The position numbers and the translations under genes were made by a program. This document shows, in pieces, positions 1 to 8,542 of a DNA stretch of 64,000 nt (position 1 is the first letter of the stretch; each line of letters starts with the position of its first letter). The DNA is taken from positions 1 to 64,000 of the forward strand of contig NZ_QFRK01000040.1 of assembly GCF_003143855.1 (NCBI RefSeq). Reading direction: 5' to 3'. This DNA is from Streptomyces sp. NWU339. GTDB taxonomy: Bacteria; Actinomycetota; Actinomycetes; Streptomycetales; Streptomycetaceae. Under the pieces are notes generated by a model. That model was not told where the DNA came from, searched no databases, and worked only from the letters and a program-made list of their open reading frames with translations.

Positions 1-50
1 CCGTAATGCCTCACGGCCGCGTGATCCGCATCGGCCGTGAGGCATTACGG
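1..50. repeat. Perfect 19-bp inverted repeat at the window edge
   Basis: Bases 1-19 are the exact reverse complement of bases 32-50, separated by a 12-base loop. The right arm is ordinary transposase coding sequence, while the left arm does not encode the expected upstream transposase residues. A foldback at a contig end or a local inversion are the simplest explanations. Confidence 0.9.
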
Positions 51-755
51 TGCCTGCTCGCCCGCCGCGGCATCACCTTCCAGCGCACCAAGACCTGGAA
101 AGAGTCCCCCGACCCCGACCGTGACGCCAAGCTCGACCGCATCGAGCACGTCCTGGAGCGCTTCCCGGGCCGCCTCTTCGCGTTCGACGAGTTCGGTCCG
201 CTGGGCATCCGGCCCACCGCCGGGTCGTGCTGGGCCGAGCAGGGACGCCCCGAGCGGCACCCCGCGACCTACCATCGCACCCACGGAGTGCGCTACTTCC
301 ATGGCTGCTACGCGATCGGCGACGACACGCTCTGGGGCGTCAACCGGCGCAAGAAGGGTGCCGGCAACACCCTGGCCGCGCTGAAGTCGATCCGCGCGGC
401 CCGCCCGGACGGCGGCCCGATCTACGTCATCCTGGACAACCTCTCCGCCCACAAGGGCGACACCATCAGGCGCTGGGCGACGAAGAACCGAGTCGAGCTC
501 TGCTTCACCCCGACCTACGCGTCCTGGGCCAACCCGATCGAGGCCCACTTCGGGCCGCTGCGGCAGTTCACCGTCGCCAATTCCGACCACCGCAACCACA
601 CCGCGCAGACCCGGGCGCTTCACGCCTACCTGCGCTGGCGCAACAAGAATGCCCGCCATCCCGACGTGCTGGCCGCCCAGCGGAAGGAGCGTGCTCGCGT
701 CCGCGGCGAGAAGGGCATCCGCTGGGGCGGACGGCCGATTACCGAGGCTGCTTGA
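3..755 (+). CDS. IS630-family DDE transposase, 5'-truncated by window edge
   Basis: The frame is open to the left edge, so this is the C-terminal part (about 250 residues) of a roughly 350-residue IS630 transposase. The DDE triad is visible: D in AFDEFG, D in ILDNLSAHK and E in WANPIEAHF. The pattern FQRTKTWKES before the first Asp is typical of this family in Streptomyces. The N-terminal helix-turn-helix region is missing. An ATG at position 6 is unlikely to be a genuine start because the conserved region begins right after it. The first 50 bases form a perfect foldback, so the extreme 5' end may be artefactual. The stop lies 14 bases before the stop of the converging VOC gene, so one end of the element must fall very near there. 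Confidence 0.85.
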   Translation, partial: VMPHGRVIRIGREALRCLLARRGITFQRTKTWKESPDPDRDAKLDRIEHVLERFPGRLFAFDEFGPLGIRPTAGSCWAEQGRPERHPATYHRTHGVRYFHGCYAIGDDTLWGVNRRKKGAGNTLAALKSIRAARPDGGPIYVILDNLSAHKGDTIRRWATKNRVELCFTPTYASWANPIEAHFGPLRQFTVANSDHRNHTAQTRALHAYLRWRNKNARHPDVLAAQRKERARVRGEKGIRWGGRPITEAA

Positions 756-769
756 ACAGAACCGGGCCG

Positions 770-1150
770 CTACGGGATCTCCTTGTGAACGGCTTCGATG
801 TTGTTGCCGTCCGGATCGCTGACGAACGAACAATAGGCGCGGTACTCGCTCCATGAGCGAGGAGCGTGCCGGGATGTGCCCCCGGCCGCCACTGCAGCCG
901 CATGAAAGGCATCCACCGCGTCCCGGCTGCCCGCCGTGAACGCGATGTGCATCCCCCTGGTGGAGGCAGTCGCCTTCTCTGCACGCTCCAGGGACAGCGA
1001 GGGCGTGTCCCGCTTCGGATGCCAGTACTCGGCCACGCCGTCGGTCCGATAGCCGGTGGTGATTCCAAGCGGCTCCAGCGCAGCGGTGTAAAACCGCTCA
1101 CTCGCCTCGAAGTCTGAAGCGAACACGCCCAGGTGATGGACGAAGGACAT
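770..1150 (-). CDS. VOC/glyoxalase-fold family protein
   Basis: A 126-residue protein of the vicinal-oxygen-chelate (glyoxalase/bleomycin-resistance/dioxygenase) fold. It opens with the first strand and His typical of the family (MSFVHHLGVFASDFEASERFY) and ends with SDPDGNNIEAVH, the Asp-Pro-Asp-Gly-Asn-x-Ile-Glu signature in which the Glu is the usual second metal ligand. The start at 1150 is preferred because GGAAG lies about 5 bases upstream; an in-frame ATG at 1162 is possible. These proteins bind a divalent metal and act in detoxification or small-molecule binding; the substrate cannot be told from sequence. It converges on the transposase fragment with only 14 bases between stops. Confidence 0.8.
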   Translation of the reverse strand: MSFVHHLGVFASDFEASERFYTAALEPLGITTGYRTDGVAEYWHPKRDTPSLSLERAEKATASTRGMHIAFTAGSRDAVDAFHAAAVAAGGTSRHAPRSWSEYRAYCSFVSDPDGNNIEAVHKEIP

Positions 1151-1189
1151 TGATGCTTCCATGGCGGCCGAGTCTACGGAGCAGATCGA

Positions 1190-1512
1190 GCAGCACGCGG
1201 CACTCCCACCAACCCGGCAAACCTTCCCGGTCACAGCACTAACCGGCTCCTCCCGGCCCCCTGGGGGGTCCCGTGCCCCTCCTGCGGCCCCGCATTCGAG
1301 GAAGAAGGCAAGCTCGCCGGACTGAAGGTCACGAGCAAGGAGTACGGTCCCCGCGGGTACTTCGTGTGGGGAATCCGGTCCATGCTCGCCGACCTGGAAG
1401 TCAAGGGCCACGTTGCCCGGGGCTGGAGGGAAGACTTCACTACGTCGACTGCTTCCACGCCTAGTTCGGTAACTGCTCGAAGCTCGGCTACTGCCCCTGC
1501 GGGAAGTAACAG
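1190..1512 (+). pseudogene. Decayed zinc-ribbon-like gene
   Basis: One frame reads CPSCGPAFEEEGKLAGLKV and continues through WGIRSMLADLEVKGHVARGW, a plausible small Cys-containing protein. At about 1436-1440 the sense shifts frame to HYVDCFHA, followed by a stop codon at 1462-1464, and then continues in that same frame as FGNCSKLGYCPCGK to a stop at 1507-1509. Restoring one base and removing one stop would give a protein with CPSC near one end and a C-x(7)-CPC cluster at the other, which suggests a metal-binding fold. No clear start or ribosome site was found. The gene is not recognised. It directly precedes a strong terminator. Confidence 0.4.
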
Positions 1513-1548
1513 AAGGGCCCGGAAGGCACCCCGCCTTCCGGGCCCTTC
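1512..1548. terminator. Factor-independent terminator-like hairpin
   Basis: A 16-bp perfect stem (1512-1527 with 1533-1548) with a 5-base loop and no long T run, the usual Streptomyces form. It closes the decayed gene to its left. Confidence 0.8.
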
Positions 1549-1707
1549 CTCGTACCGGCGACCGGCCGGCCTTCCCCGAACCACCCACGACAGCCGCCCG
1601 TCACTCGCAGGGGTGGATGCCGACCACCCCTTCGGGTGAGGTCTGGTCCAGCCTGTGGTGCTGAGCTTTACCGTCGACGTTCGGCCCCTATACGGAAGGA
1701 ACGTCCC

Positions 1708-2052
1708 ATGCGCGTGATTCGTGCTGCACTGGCCGCCATCACCCTGATCGGCGGAACGGTCCTGGTGACAGCAACCCCCGCCAACGCAGACCCGTGCGGA
1801 ACCGTCCGCAATCCCGTCATCGATGGCGCGAGGGCTCACTGGAAGATCTCCTGCACGCACAACCATGTGCGTGTGGCCGGGTGGGTGGAGGACACGCGGC
1901 GTGACGCCATGTGCGCCCGAGTCACCATCGAGACTGACAATAAGCACGACTGGCCCCAGGCTTGCGGAAAAGGCAAGCGCGTCACCTTCGACAAGCGGCG
2001 CGTCGACATCGAGGGCAAGGGTGCCATCGTGAAGCTGCAGCTCGTCTACTGA
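1708..2052 (+). CDS. Small secreted Cys-containing protein
   Basis: A 114-residue protein with a clear Sec signal peptide: Met-Arg-Val-Ile-Arg, a hydrophobic core and a cleavage site after ATPANA around residue 28. The mature part (about 86 residues) has four cysteines, which may form two disulfides, and a basic character. ATG 1708 is preceded by GGAAGGA at 1694-1700. The protein is exported, but no enzymatic motif or family name can be assigned. It lies between the decayed zinc-ribbon-like gene and the first prophage-like small genes, and it is unclear whether it belongs to the prophage or to the chromosome. Confidence 0.7.
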   Translation: MRVIRAALAAITLIGGTVLVTATPANADPCGTVRNPVIDGARAHWKISCTHNHVRVAGWVEDTRRDAMCARVTIETDNKHDWPQACGKGKRVTFDKRRVDIEGKGAIVKLQLVY

Positions 2053-2195
2053 CCGGCCTCCGAGCCCCCGACAACGGCCGACACGCCTGATACGGTCGCC
2101 GTGTCCGCGTCGGTGGTGACGGGCCCGGCGGACAGCCCTCTGCGTCGGTGGTCATGGGCCCGGTAGAGGGTCCAGGCGCATCTAGGAGTTCCCCC

Positions 2196-2477
2196 GTGAA
2201 CGTGTCTCCGTTCGCCAACCATGACGCCGAGCTCCCAGTAGAAGAGCCCGTTCACTTCCATCTGGCGGGGGACGTCCAGCCGGGCACGATCACCCTTTAC
2301 TGCCAGACCTCAACCAGCGGCGGCGTCCGCTGGACGCACGTCCCTGTGGACCGCGCCCTGTGGGAGCCGGCGAGCGAGGAGGGGCGCGACCAAATACGGG
2401 ATATCGCGCGTCGCCAGGCCGGCGACGACTCCGCCCGGGTGGAAGTCGTGGATGACCCCGCCTTGTGGGCGTACTGA
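2196..2477 (+). CDS. Small hypothetical protein, probably prophage
   Basis: A 93-residue acidic protein starting at GTG 2196, 9 bases after AGGAG; an upstream in-frame start at 2148 lacks a ribosome site. It has a short strand-rich N-terminal half (HFHLAGDVQPGTITLYC) followed by a charged helical stretch (ASEEGRDQIRDIARRQ). No catalytic motif is seen. The position, directly before another small Cys-motif gene and the phage head genes, suggests it is an accessory prophage gene, but this is inference. Confidence 0.55.
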   Translation: MNVSPFANHDAELPVEEPVHFHLAGDVQPGTITLYCQTSTSGGVRWTHVPVDRALWEPASEEGRDQIRDIARRQAGDDSARVEVVDDPALWAY

Positions 2478-2505
2478 TGCTTCCCCCGACCGGACACTGG
2501 TGGGC

Positions 2506-2743
2506 GTGAAGCTGCCTCGCGTCGAATGCCAGGACTGCGGCCGGCCCGGTCGCCGGCCGCCTCAGCAAGGGCCGCCTGGCGCGGCATGACCCGCTCGAGC
2601 GGCACGCCCTGTACGGCACCGCCTTGGTGTCCTGCCCCGGCTCCCTCGCCATCGTCGACCTGCCGCTCCCCGCCCGGCAGCTCGAACTCGCGGAGGCCGC
2701 CGACATGGACCCGGACGGCATGGACACCGTGCCCCTGTTCTGA
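2506..2743 (+). pseudogene. Frameshifted small zinc-motif gene
   Basis: From GTG 2506 the frame reads VKLPRVECQDCGRP and then runs into a stop after about 28 codons. If one C is removed from the CCC at about 2545-2547 the sense continues as VAGRLSKGRLARHDP and then VSCPGSLAIVDLPLP to the stop at 2741-2743, giving a protein of about 78 residues with an N-terminal C-x2-C and a later Cys. The join inside GRP-VAGR is natural, so a single inserted base is the best explanation, either a true mutation or a sequencing error. The function is unknown. Confidence 0.6.
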
Positions 2744-2811
2744 CCCGGCGCACACTCACTCCCCCCGTTCTGCACAGTGCGCGCGCACTACTCAGCACTT
2801 CGCGCAGTACC

Positions 2812-3177
2812 ATGGCCGCCGTTCATGACCTGGGGATCTTGACCGGAGGCGGCCCGTTGATCTCGCTGACCACGCTCGTCGTACTCGGCCTCGCGGGCTA
2901 CCGCGCAACCCAGCTCGGCGTCCATGACTCGATCCTCGACCCCGTGCGGCAGCGCCTCGGCTCCTGGCACGCCGCCAAGATCGAGTCCAAGCCGCGCGCC
3001 CTGCTCATACAGCTGATCAGCTGCATCTACTGCCTCGGCTGGTGGGCGTCCGGCGCCGTGCTCGCCGCCTGGCACTTCTGGGGCGACAACCCGATCATCC
3101 AGTTCGGTCTGCTTTGGTTCGCCGTGGCCGGCGCCCAATCCCTGCTGAACCGGCGCGACGACACGTTCGGCGGGTGA
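2812..3177 (+). CDS. DUF1360-type membrane protein
   Basis: A 121-residue protein with a hydrophobic segment near residues 15-30, and a region around residues 65-112 that combines CIYCLGWW, another hydrophobic helix and LLWFAVAGAQSLLNR. The SCIYCLGWW motif and overall layout are those of the DUF1360 phage and sporulation-associated membrane proteins, whose biochemical role is not known to me. It sits 6 bases before the portal start, which suggests co-translation with head genes. The ATG at 2812 lacks a strong ribosome site; in-frame starts further in are possible. A short palindrome overlaps the stop and the next gene's start. Confidence 0.6.
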   Translation: MAAVHDLGILTGGGPLISLTTLVVLGLAGYRATQLGVHDSILDPVRQRLGSWHAAKIESKPRALLIQLISCIYCLGWWASGAVLAAWHFWGDNPIIQFGLLWFAVAGAQSLLNRRDDTFGG

Positions 3178-3183
3178 CCCGCC

Positions 3184-4965
3184 ATGTCCCGCCGTCTCAT
3201 CTCCCCCCTGCCGCGGCAGCTCACGGCTGCCGCCGCCCGCTACACCGTCCAGCGCAACCGCAACCAGCAGAAGAAGCCGAACAGCTCATGGCAGGCGAGC
3301 GCGTGGGACTTCTTCGAGAAGGTCCCCGAGGTGCGGTTCGCCGGTACGTGGATCGGTAACGCCATGGGCGGCGCGACCCTCTATGCCGGCCGCCGCGCCG
3401 AGGACGGCAGCATCGAACGGCTCCCGCACGACCACCCGGCATCCGACATCGTCGAGGAGATCGCGGGAGGCCCCGACGGGCAGGCGGCGCTCCTCGGCGA
3501 CTTCGGCCCGCACCTCGTCGTCGCTGGTGAGGGATGGGTCATCGTCCGCCCCCTCCTCGAAAAGACGGGCACTGCCGTCACCGGCTACGAGTGGCGTGTC
3601 CTGTCCATCGCCGAGGTCACCCAGCACAGCGGCAAACTCGTTGCGGAGATCGACGGTGAGCCCGTCGAGATCCCCGAGTACGACCCGGACGCCGAGTACG
3701 ACCACACGGTGCCGATCGCTATCCGCGTGTGGAAGCCGTCCCCGCGACGGCACATCGAAGCCGACAGCCCTGTCCGCTCCAGCCTCCAGCTCCTGGAGGA
3801 GCTGCAACTCCTCAACGCGGCCGTCGCCGCTATCGCCCGCTCCCGGCTCACGGGCCGTGGTGTCCTCCTCATCCCCAAGGGCACCCGCTTCCCCACGTCG
3901 ACCAGCAGCCCGTCGGACGCTGAAGACGACCTGATCGACGTGTTCATGGAAGTCGCGTCCACCGCGATCAGAGAGCCGGACAGCGCCGCCGCCACGGTGC
4001 CGATCGTCCTCGAGGTTCCCGCCGAGTCGATCTCCGACATCAAGTGGCTGAAGTTCGAGTCCGAGTTCGACGACCTCGCCATCCGCCTCCGTGAGGAAGC
4101 CATCCGCCGTTTCGCCAACGGCCTCGAGGTCCCCGCCGAGATCCTCCTCGGCCTGGGCGACGCGAACCACTGGTCGGCGTGGGCGCTCACCGCGGAAGCG
4201 ATCCGTCTCGGTGTCGAGCCCCGGCTTGCGCTCATCTCGCACGCCCTCACCGTGCAGTGGCTGCGGCCCCTCCTCGAGGACCACGGCGTCGAAGACGCGG
4301 AGGAGTACCTCGTCTGGTACGACACCAGCAACCTCCGCGTGCAGGCCAACCGGGCGCAGACCGCGCTCGAGGCTTTCGGCCTGGGTCTGATCTCCGCTGC
4401 CTCCGCACGCCGTGAGACGGGCTTCGACGAGTCCGACGCCCCCGCAGCCCCACCGGTCAAGAAGACCAACGACGACGGCGACGACACCGACGACAACGCC
4501 GACGACAGCGACACCGCCGAGGACCCCAGCAACGAGTCAGAAACGAGCCTGCCCGTGAGCGAGACGACCTCGATACCCGACACCCTCCCCGCCTCGGCAG
4601 CCCTCCCCGACGGTGCGCTTGCCGCCGTCGACGGCCTGATCTGGAACGCCCTCTACGCCGCTGGCGTACGGCTGCGGAACCGGCCCGCCTGCCCGCGTCC
4701 CGAACGCGCCCGCGCCCGCGAGATCGTCCCCGCCGAGCTGCACACCCAGTTCCCCGTCGACCCCGAGAAGATCGACGAATGGCGCCTCTTCGACGGCGCA
4801 TGGGTCCGCGTCCCCGAGATCGCCACCCGGTACGGCCTCGACGCGGACTGCCTGACCGGCCTCCTCGACGACTACGCCCGCGCGCTGATCGCAGCCCGGC
4901 ACCCGCACGCCTACGAGGACACCGCCCGTGTCCTGCGCACCTCCTGCCTAGCTGAGGCCGCATGA
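3184..4965 (+). CDS. Phage portal protein
   Basis: A 593-residue protein with the layout of actinophage portal proteins: a basic N-terminus, WIGNAMGGATLYAGR, a long helical and beta middle part with the segments SLQLLEELQLLNAAVAAIARSR and FANGLEVPAEILLGLGDANHW (quoted in part), and a decline in similarity after residue 420. The portal forms the dodecameric ring through which DNA enters the capsid. Residues 428-455 are an extremely acidic Asp-rich linker, after which a separate Pro-rich and Arg-rich C-terminal region of about 120 residues follows; that extension is unusual. Its stop overlaps the next gene's start (ATGA). No terminase gene precedes it. Confidence 0.8.
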   Translation: MSRRLISPLPRQLTAAAARYTVQRNRNQQKKPNSSWQASAWDFFEKVPEVRFAGTWIGNAMGGATLYAGRRAEDGSIERLPHDHPASDIVEEIAGGPDGQAALLGDFGPHLVVAGEGWVIVRPLLEKTGTAVTGYEWRVLSIAEVTQHSGKLVAEIDGEPVEIPEYDPDAEYDHTVPIAIRVWKPSPRRHIEADSPVRSSLQLLEELQLLNAAVAAIARSRLTGRGVLLIPKGTRFPTSTSSPSDAEDDLIDVFMEVASTAIREPDSAAATVPIVLEVPAESISDIKWLKFESEFDDLAIRLREEAIRRFANGLEVPAEILLGLGDANHWSAWALTAEAIRLGVEPRLALISHALTVQWLRPLLEDHGVEDAEEYLVWYDTSNLRVQANRAQTALEAFGLGLISAASARRETGFDESDAPAAPPVKKTNDDGDDTDDNADDSDTAEDPSNESETSLPVSETTSIPDTLPASAALPDGALAAVDGLIWNALYAAGVRLRNRPACPRPERARAREIVPAELHTQFPVDPEKIDEWRLFDGAWVRVPEIATRYGLDADCLTGLLDDYARALIAARHPHAYEDTARVLRTSCLAEAA

Positions 4966-5186
4966 GCCCGCGTGAGATCCGCGTGACGGTCACCACCGCG
5001 ATGAGCGAACCGCGGTCGAAGTGGTGCCCCGGCTGCAAGGCCATGACCGCGCTCGCCGTCGACGTCTTCGGGCTCTTCCCGACCGGCGTCGTCCACATCA
5101 CCACCGTCGCCGTCTGCGAGCTGTGCGACGACCCCGACGACCAGCAGCCGCCCCGAACCCTCGGCGCGCGCTCGAAGGAGGCGTGA
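4962..5186 (+). CDS. Small zinc-ribbon protein
   Basis: A 74-residue protein that overlaps the portal stop by 4 bases (ATGA), so it is probably translationally coupled. It carries two CxxC pairs, WCPGC at residues 22-26 and VCELC near residue 51, spaced as in a zinc ribbon. It is followed by an AAGGAGG ribosome site for the next gene that lies inside its own 3' end. A role in head assembly or DNA packaging is suggested by position only. Confidence 0.65.
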   Translation: MSPREIRVTVTTAMSEPRSKWCPGCKAMTALAVDVFGLFPTGVVHITTVAVCELCDDPDDQQPPRTLGARSKEA

Positions 5187-5189
5187 CCG

Positions 5190-8100
5190 ATGGACGAGGA
5201 GACCGAACAGCGTCTCGCCGACTCCGAACACGCGGTCGCCGGCGAGGTCCGTGCCGTCCTCGACGAACTCGCCGCCGAACTCGCTGCCGAACTCGCCGAC
5301 GCGACCGAGATCGTCGCCGCACGGTTCAGCCTCGGCCGGATCGCGACCGCATGGCGTGAGCGCGTCCCCCGCATCATGCGGCGCCTGTTCCGCGTCGCTG
5401 AGACCGCCGCCGAGCAGGCCGCGACGGACGCCGACAGCAGCCTCCCGGACGGTTGGGACGACCTGCCCGCCCGCTACGACGACGACCGGCTCCCACGCCC
5501 GCTCGGCGACTACGCCGAGGAGACAGAGCACCTGCTGCGCGCTGTTGGGGACCGGCTCACCGAAGCCGCTGTCGCCGCGCTCGCCGAGGGCCTCAACGCG
5601 GGTGAGGACACTGAGCAGCTCCGGTCCCGGCTCCGCGCCCTGCTGGCCGCCGACGGGACACAGCTCGGCGCGACCCGTGAGGAACGCATCGCCCGCACCG
5701 AGAGCAGCCGTGTGTGGAACGCGGCCACGCTCGCCGCCGCCCAGGCGATGAGCAGCCCGGACCGGCCGCTCGTCAAGCAGTGGCTGACCCGCCGCGACCC
5801 CAAGGTCCGTGACGCGCACGCCGCCGTCAACGGGCAGCTCAGGCTCCTCGATGAGCCATTCACCGTCGCCGGCGTCGCGATGACCGCGCCCGGCGACCCG
5901 GCCGCGCCCCCGTCCCTCACCGTCAATTGCCGCTGCGTCCTTCGATTGCAGGCTGCCGACCGTTCGGCGTCCGTAAGATCGCAGGATGATCCGGGCCCCG
6001 ACGCCTACGAATCGAAGCTGCCCCCGTCGGGTGTCGTCACAGCCGCCGACGACGAGCACCGCCGCGGCGGCATGATCGCCCTGCTCCCCACCGCCGAGGA
6101 CGCCGAACGCCTGGCCCTCGAGGGCGGCGAACCCGCCGACGAACTCCACTGCACGCTCGTGTTCCTCGGCGACCAGGGCGCCGACTGGACCCCCGAGCAG
6201 CGCGCCGAACTCGTCAGCCTGGTCCGCGACGCCGCCCGCAACCTGACCGGCCCCATCCGGGCCCGCGCGTTCGGCGTCAACCACTGGAACCCGAGCAGCG
6301 ACAAACCCGCATGGGTGTGGGCCGTCGGCGACGACACCGAGCACGACGGGCCCGCCCTGCACGACGCCGCCGTGCTCGCCTACCAGGCACTCGAAGACAC
6401 CCACGAACGCCCGGAGATCCCTGCCCAGCACTCCCCGTGGGTCGCGCACGTCACCGCCACCTACGACACCGACACGTGGCCGCTGGAGCCCATGAGTGAA
6501 CGCGTCGGCCCGATCACCTTCGACTGCGTCCGCCTCGCGTTCGGCGGCGAACACTTCGACATCCCGCTCGGTCCCGAGGAGGCCACCGACATGGACACCA
6601 CCGCCGCCGCGGACTACGCGCTGCCGGTCCGCGCATGGTCGACGCCGGGGGATACGGCGCTGGCCTACGAGAACACCCAGACCGGTGACGGTCGGATCTT
6701 CGCCGCCGGCTCCCTGTACTGGGAGAGCACCGGCCCGTGGCCGCTCCAGTACGCCGACGAGATGGGCATGGGCCACGACGGGGCCGAACTCGCCGGAGCG
6801 ATCCAGGACATGAACCGCGACGGCGACCGGCTCGCCGGTGCCGGTGTCCTGTACTTGACGCAGCGTGCCGGCTGGGAAGCCGTCGACCTCCTCGACCAAG
6901 GCGCACCGCTCGGCGTGTCCGTCGACCTCGACGACGTCAGCGTGGAACTCGTCGACAACACCATGAGCGAAGACGGGGGGCTTGTCCTCGCTGCCGGGGC
7001 CTACGCCCGCGCGAGCGTCCTCGCGCTCGGCGACGGCGCATGGATGATCACCGCGAGCAGCGCCCCGGAGTGGACCGCGTCGGGTGCCGCGATGCAGCGC
7101 GCCATGCGTACCGCGTCGGTGATCTCCGGGCCGGGCGGCCGTATCCCCGCCGACGTCGCCCGGGCGCTGTTCCCCGACGCGAAACTGACCGCGGCCGCCG
7201 GCGACCCGGACGACCCGGACACAGGTGTCGTCGTCCACGCGGAGAACAGCGGCGACTTCCTCGTGAGGGTCACCCGCGCCCGCGTGCGCGGGGCGACGCT
7301 CGTCGCGATGCCCGCCTACGACCAGGCGCGGATCGTCCTCGACGAGATCGAGCCGGTCGACGACGGCGAGCCCGACCAGGCGGCAGCGGCGGCCGTCGAG
7401 GCGACAGCGGCGGCCGGTGACGACTTCGAACGGGTCGTCGCGCACGTCCGCGGCTCCCCGGTGCCGCTCGGCGCCCGCGACGTCGCCGCATCCCTCGGCC
7501 TGCTCGTCGCCGCCGTACGCCGCTACCTCGCCAAGGCGACCCAGTCCGGGCGGCTCGTACGGCTCTCCCGCAGCCTCTACATCGGCCCGTCGACGCTCCC
7601 CGAAGGTGTGATGTCGGCCGCCGCGCTCGACCTCGACGTCCTGGTGAGCGGTTTCCGCCTGACGGATCTGGAGGCGTCTGCCTGGCGTGTCATGAAGGAG
7701 CAGCCGCCGATGCCGGCCGAGTGGTTCCGCGAGCCGACCCCCGAGGAACTCCCCCCGGACTCCGGGGGAGTGCACTACAGAAACGGCCGCGTCTACGGGT
7801 GGGTAGCACAGGCCGGTGTGCCGCACGAGGTCCACGGCCGGAAGGTGCAGATCGACAAACTCGGCAAGATCGACACCTCGTACTTCCTGCGCGCGAAGTT
7901 CCCCCTCGACGACGGCGCAGAGGTCGCTGTCGGCACCATCACGATGAACGTCGGTCACCACCGCGACGGCTTCCAATGCGAAACCGCGGCCTGCCAGTTC
8001 GACAACAGTGGGACCGTCGCCGGGATCGTCACCGTCGGCATGAACCGGCGCGGTATGTGGTTCTCCGGGGCCGCCGCGCCGTGGCTGTCGTCGTGGGACC

Positions 8101-8516
8101 TGTCCGTGTTCCGCGCCTGCCAGCCGAGCTATCACATGACGCAGGGCGGTGACGGTGCATGGCAGCTGAAGGCCGTCCTGTCGGTACCCGTGCCCGGCCA
8201 CCCGTCCCGGCTCGCCGCCGCCTCGCATCTCGCGGCGACCGCGGTCGTCGAGCGGTCGAACCTCGCACTGACCGCGGCGGCCGCGACGCTCCCCACCGAC
8301 CGGAGCAGCGCCCCGCCGGAGCCCGAACCGCAGCACACCCCCACTCCCGACACCGCACCGGCCGGCGTCGCGAGCGAGGTGACGGCGGCGCTGCTCACTC
8401 CCGAGTTCCTCGACACGTTCAGTGCTGCGCTCCAGCAGCGCAAGACCGAGCGCGCCGCTCAGCAACGCGCCGAGATTGAGCAGCTCACCGCCCAGGTCCA
8501 CGGCACCGCCGCGTAA
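5190..8516 (+). CDS. Multi-domain head protein: MuF + 2H phosphoesterase + protease-like + winged helix
   Basis: A 1108-residue fusion. Residues about 80-250 are MuF-like minor head protein: the Arg-rich helix before the motif TRRDPKVRDAH and the terminal NCRC near 245. Residues about 290-450 hold two H-x-T motifs, LHCTLVFLG (near 320) and WVAHVTATY (near 417), as in 2H phosphoesterases and RNA 2'-5' ligase-like proteins. Residues about 475-720 resemble a capsid maturation protease (LPVRAWS, GAPLGVSVDL, ATLVAMPAYDQA). Residues 745-800 look like a winged helix ending LVRLSRSLYIGPS. The region 860-980 is beta-rich with Cys, and the tail is coiled coil. The AAGGAGG site 7 bases upstream supports ATG 5190. 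The MuF part is the surest; the protease assignment is inferred from fold pattern and from its position before the capsid gene. Confidence 0.75.
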   Translation: MDEETEQRLADSEHAVAGEVRAVLDELAAELAAELADATEIVAARFSLGRIATAWRERVPRIMRRLFRVAETAAEQAATDADSSLPDGWDDLPARYDDDRLPRPLGDYAEETEHLLRAVGDRLTEAAVAALAEGLNAGEDTEQLRSRLRALLAADGTQLGATREERIARTESSRVWNAATLAAAQAMSSPDRPLVKQWLTRRDPKVRDAHAAVNGQLRLLDEPFTVAGVAMTAPGDPAAPPSLTVNCRCVLRLQAADRSASVRSQDDPGPDAYESKLPPSGVVTAADDEHRRGGMIALLPTAEDAERLALEGGEPADELHCTLVFLGDQGADWTPEQRAELVSLVRDAARNLTGPIRARAFGVNHWNPSSDKPAWVWAVGDDTEHDGPALHDAAVLAYQALEDTHERPEIPAQHSPWVAHVTATYDTDTWPLEPMSERVGPITFDCVRLAFGGEHFDIPLGPEEATDMDTTAAADYALPVRAWSTPGDTALAYENTQTGDGRIFAAGSLYWESTGPWPLQYADEMGMGHDGAELAGAIQDMNRDGDRLAGAGVLYLTQRAGWEAVDLLDQGAPLGVSVDLDDVSVELVDNTMSEDGGLVLAAGAYARASVLALGDGAWMITASSAPEWTASGAAMQRAMRTASVISGPGGRIPADVARALFPDAKLTAAAGDPDDPDTGVVVHAENSGDFLVRVTRARVRGATLVAMPAYDQARIVLDEIEPVDDGEPDQAAAAAVEATAAAGDDFERVVAHVRGSPVPLGARDVAASLGLLVAAVRRYLAKATQSGRLVRLSRSLYIGPSTLPEGVMSAAALDLDVLVSGFRLTDLEASAWRVMKEQPPMPAEWFREPTPEELPPDSGGVHYRNGRVYGWVAQAGVPHEVHGRKVQIDKLGKIDTSYFLRAKFPLDDGAEVAVGTITMNVGHHRDGFQCETAACQFDNSGTVAGIVTVGMNRRGMWFSGAAAPWLSSWDLSVFRACQPSYHMTQGGDGAWQLKAVLSVPVPGHPSRLAAASHLAATAVVERSNLALTAAAATLPTDRSSAPPEPEPQHTPTPDTAPAGVASEVTAALLTPEFLDTFSAALQQRKTERAAQQRAEIEQLTAQVHGTAA

Positions 8517-8542
8517 ACAGAAGAAGAGAAGGGACACCGCTC

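Noticed and set aside
4911..8537. 1208-codon minus-strand open frame
   Set aside because: Antisense to portal and head fusion genes, Gly/Arg/Val-rich, no recognisable motif.
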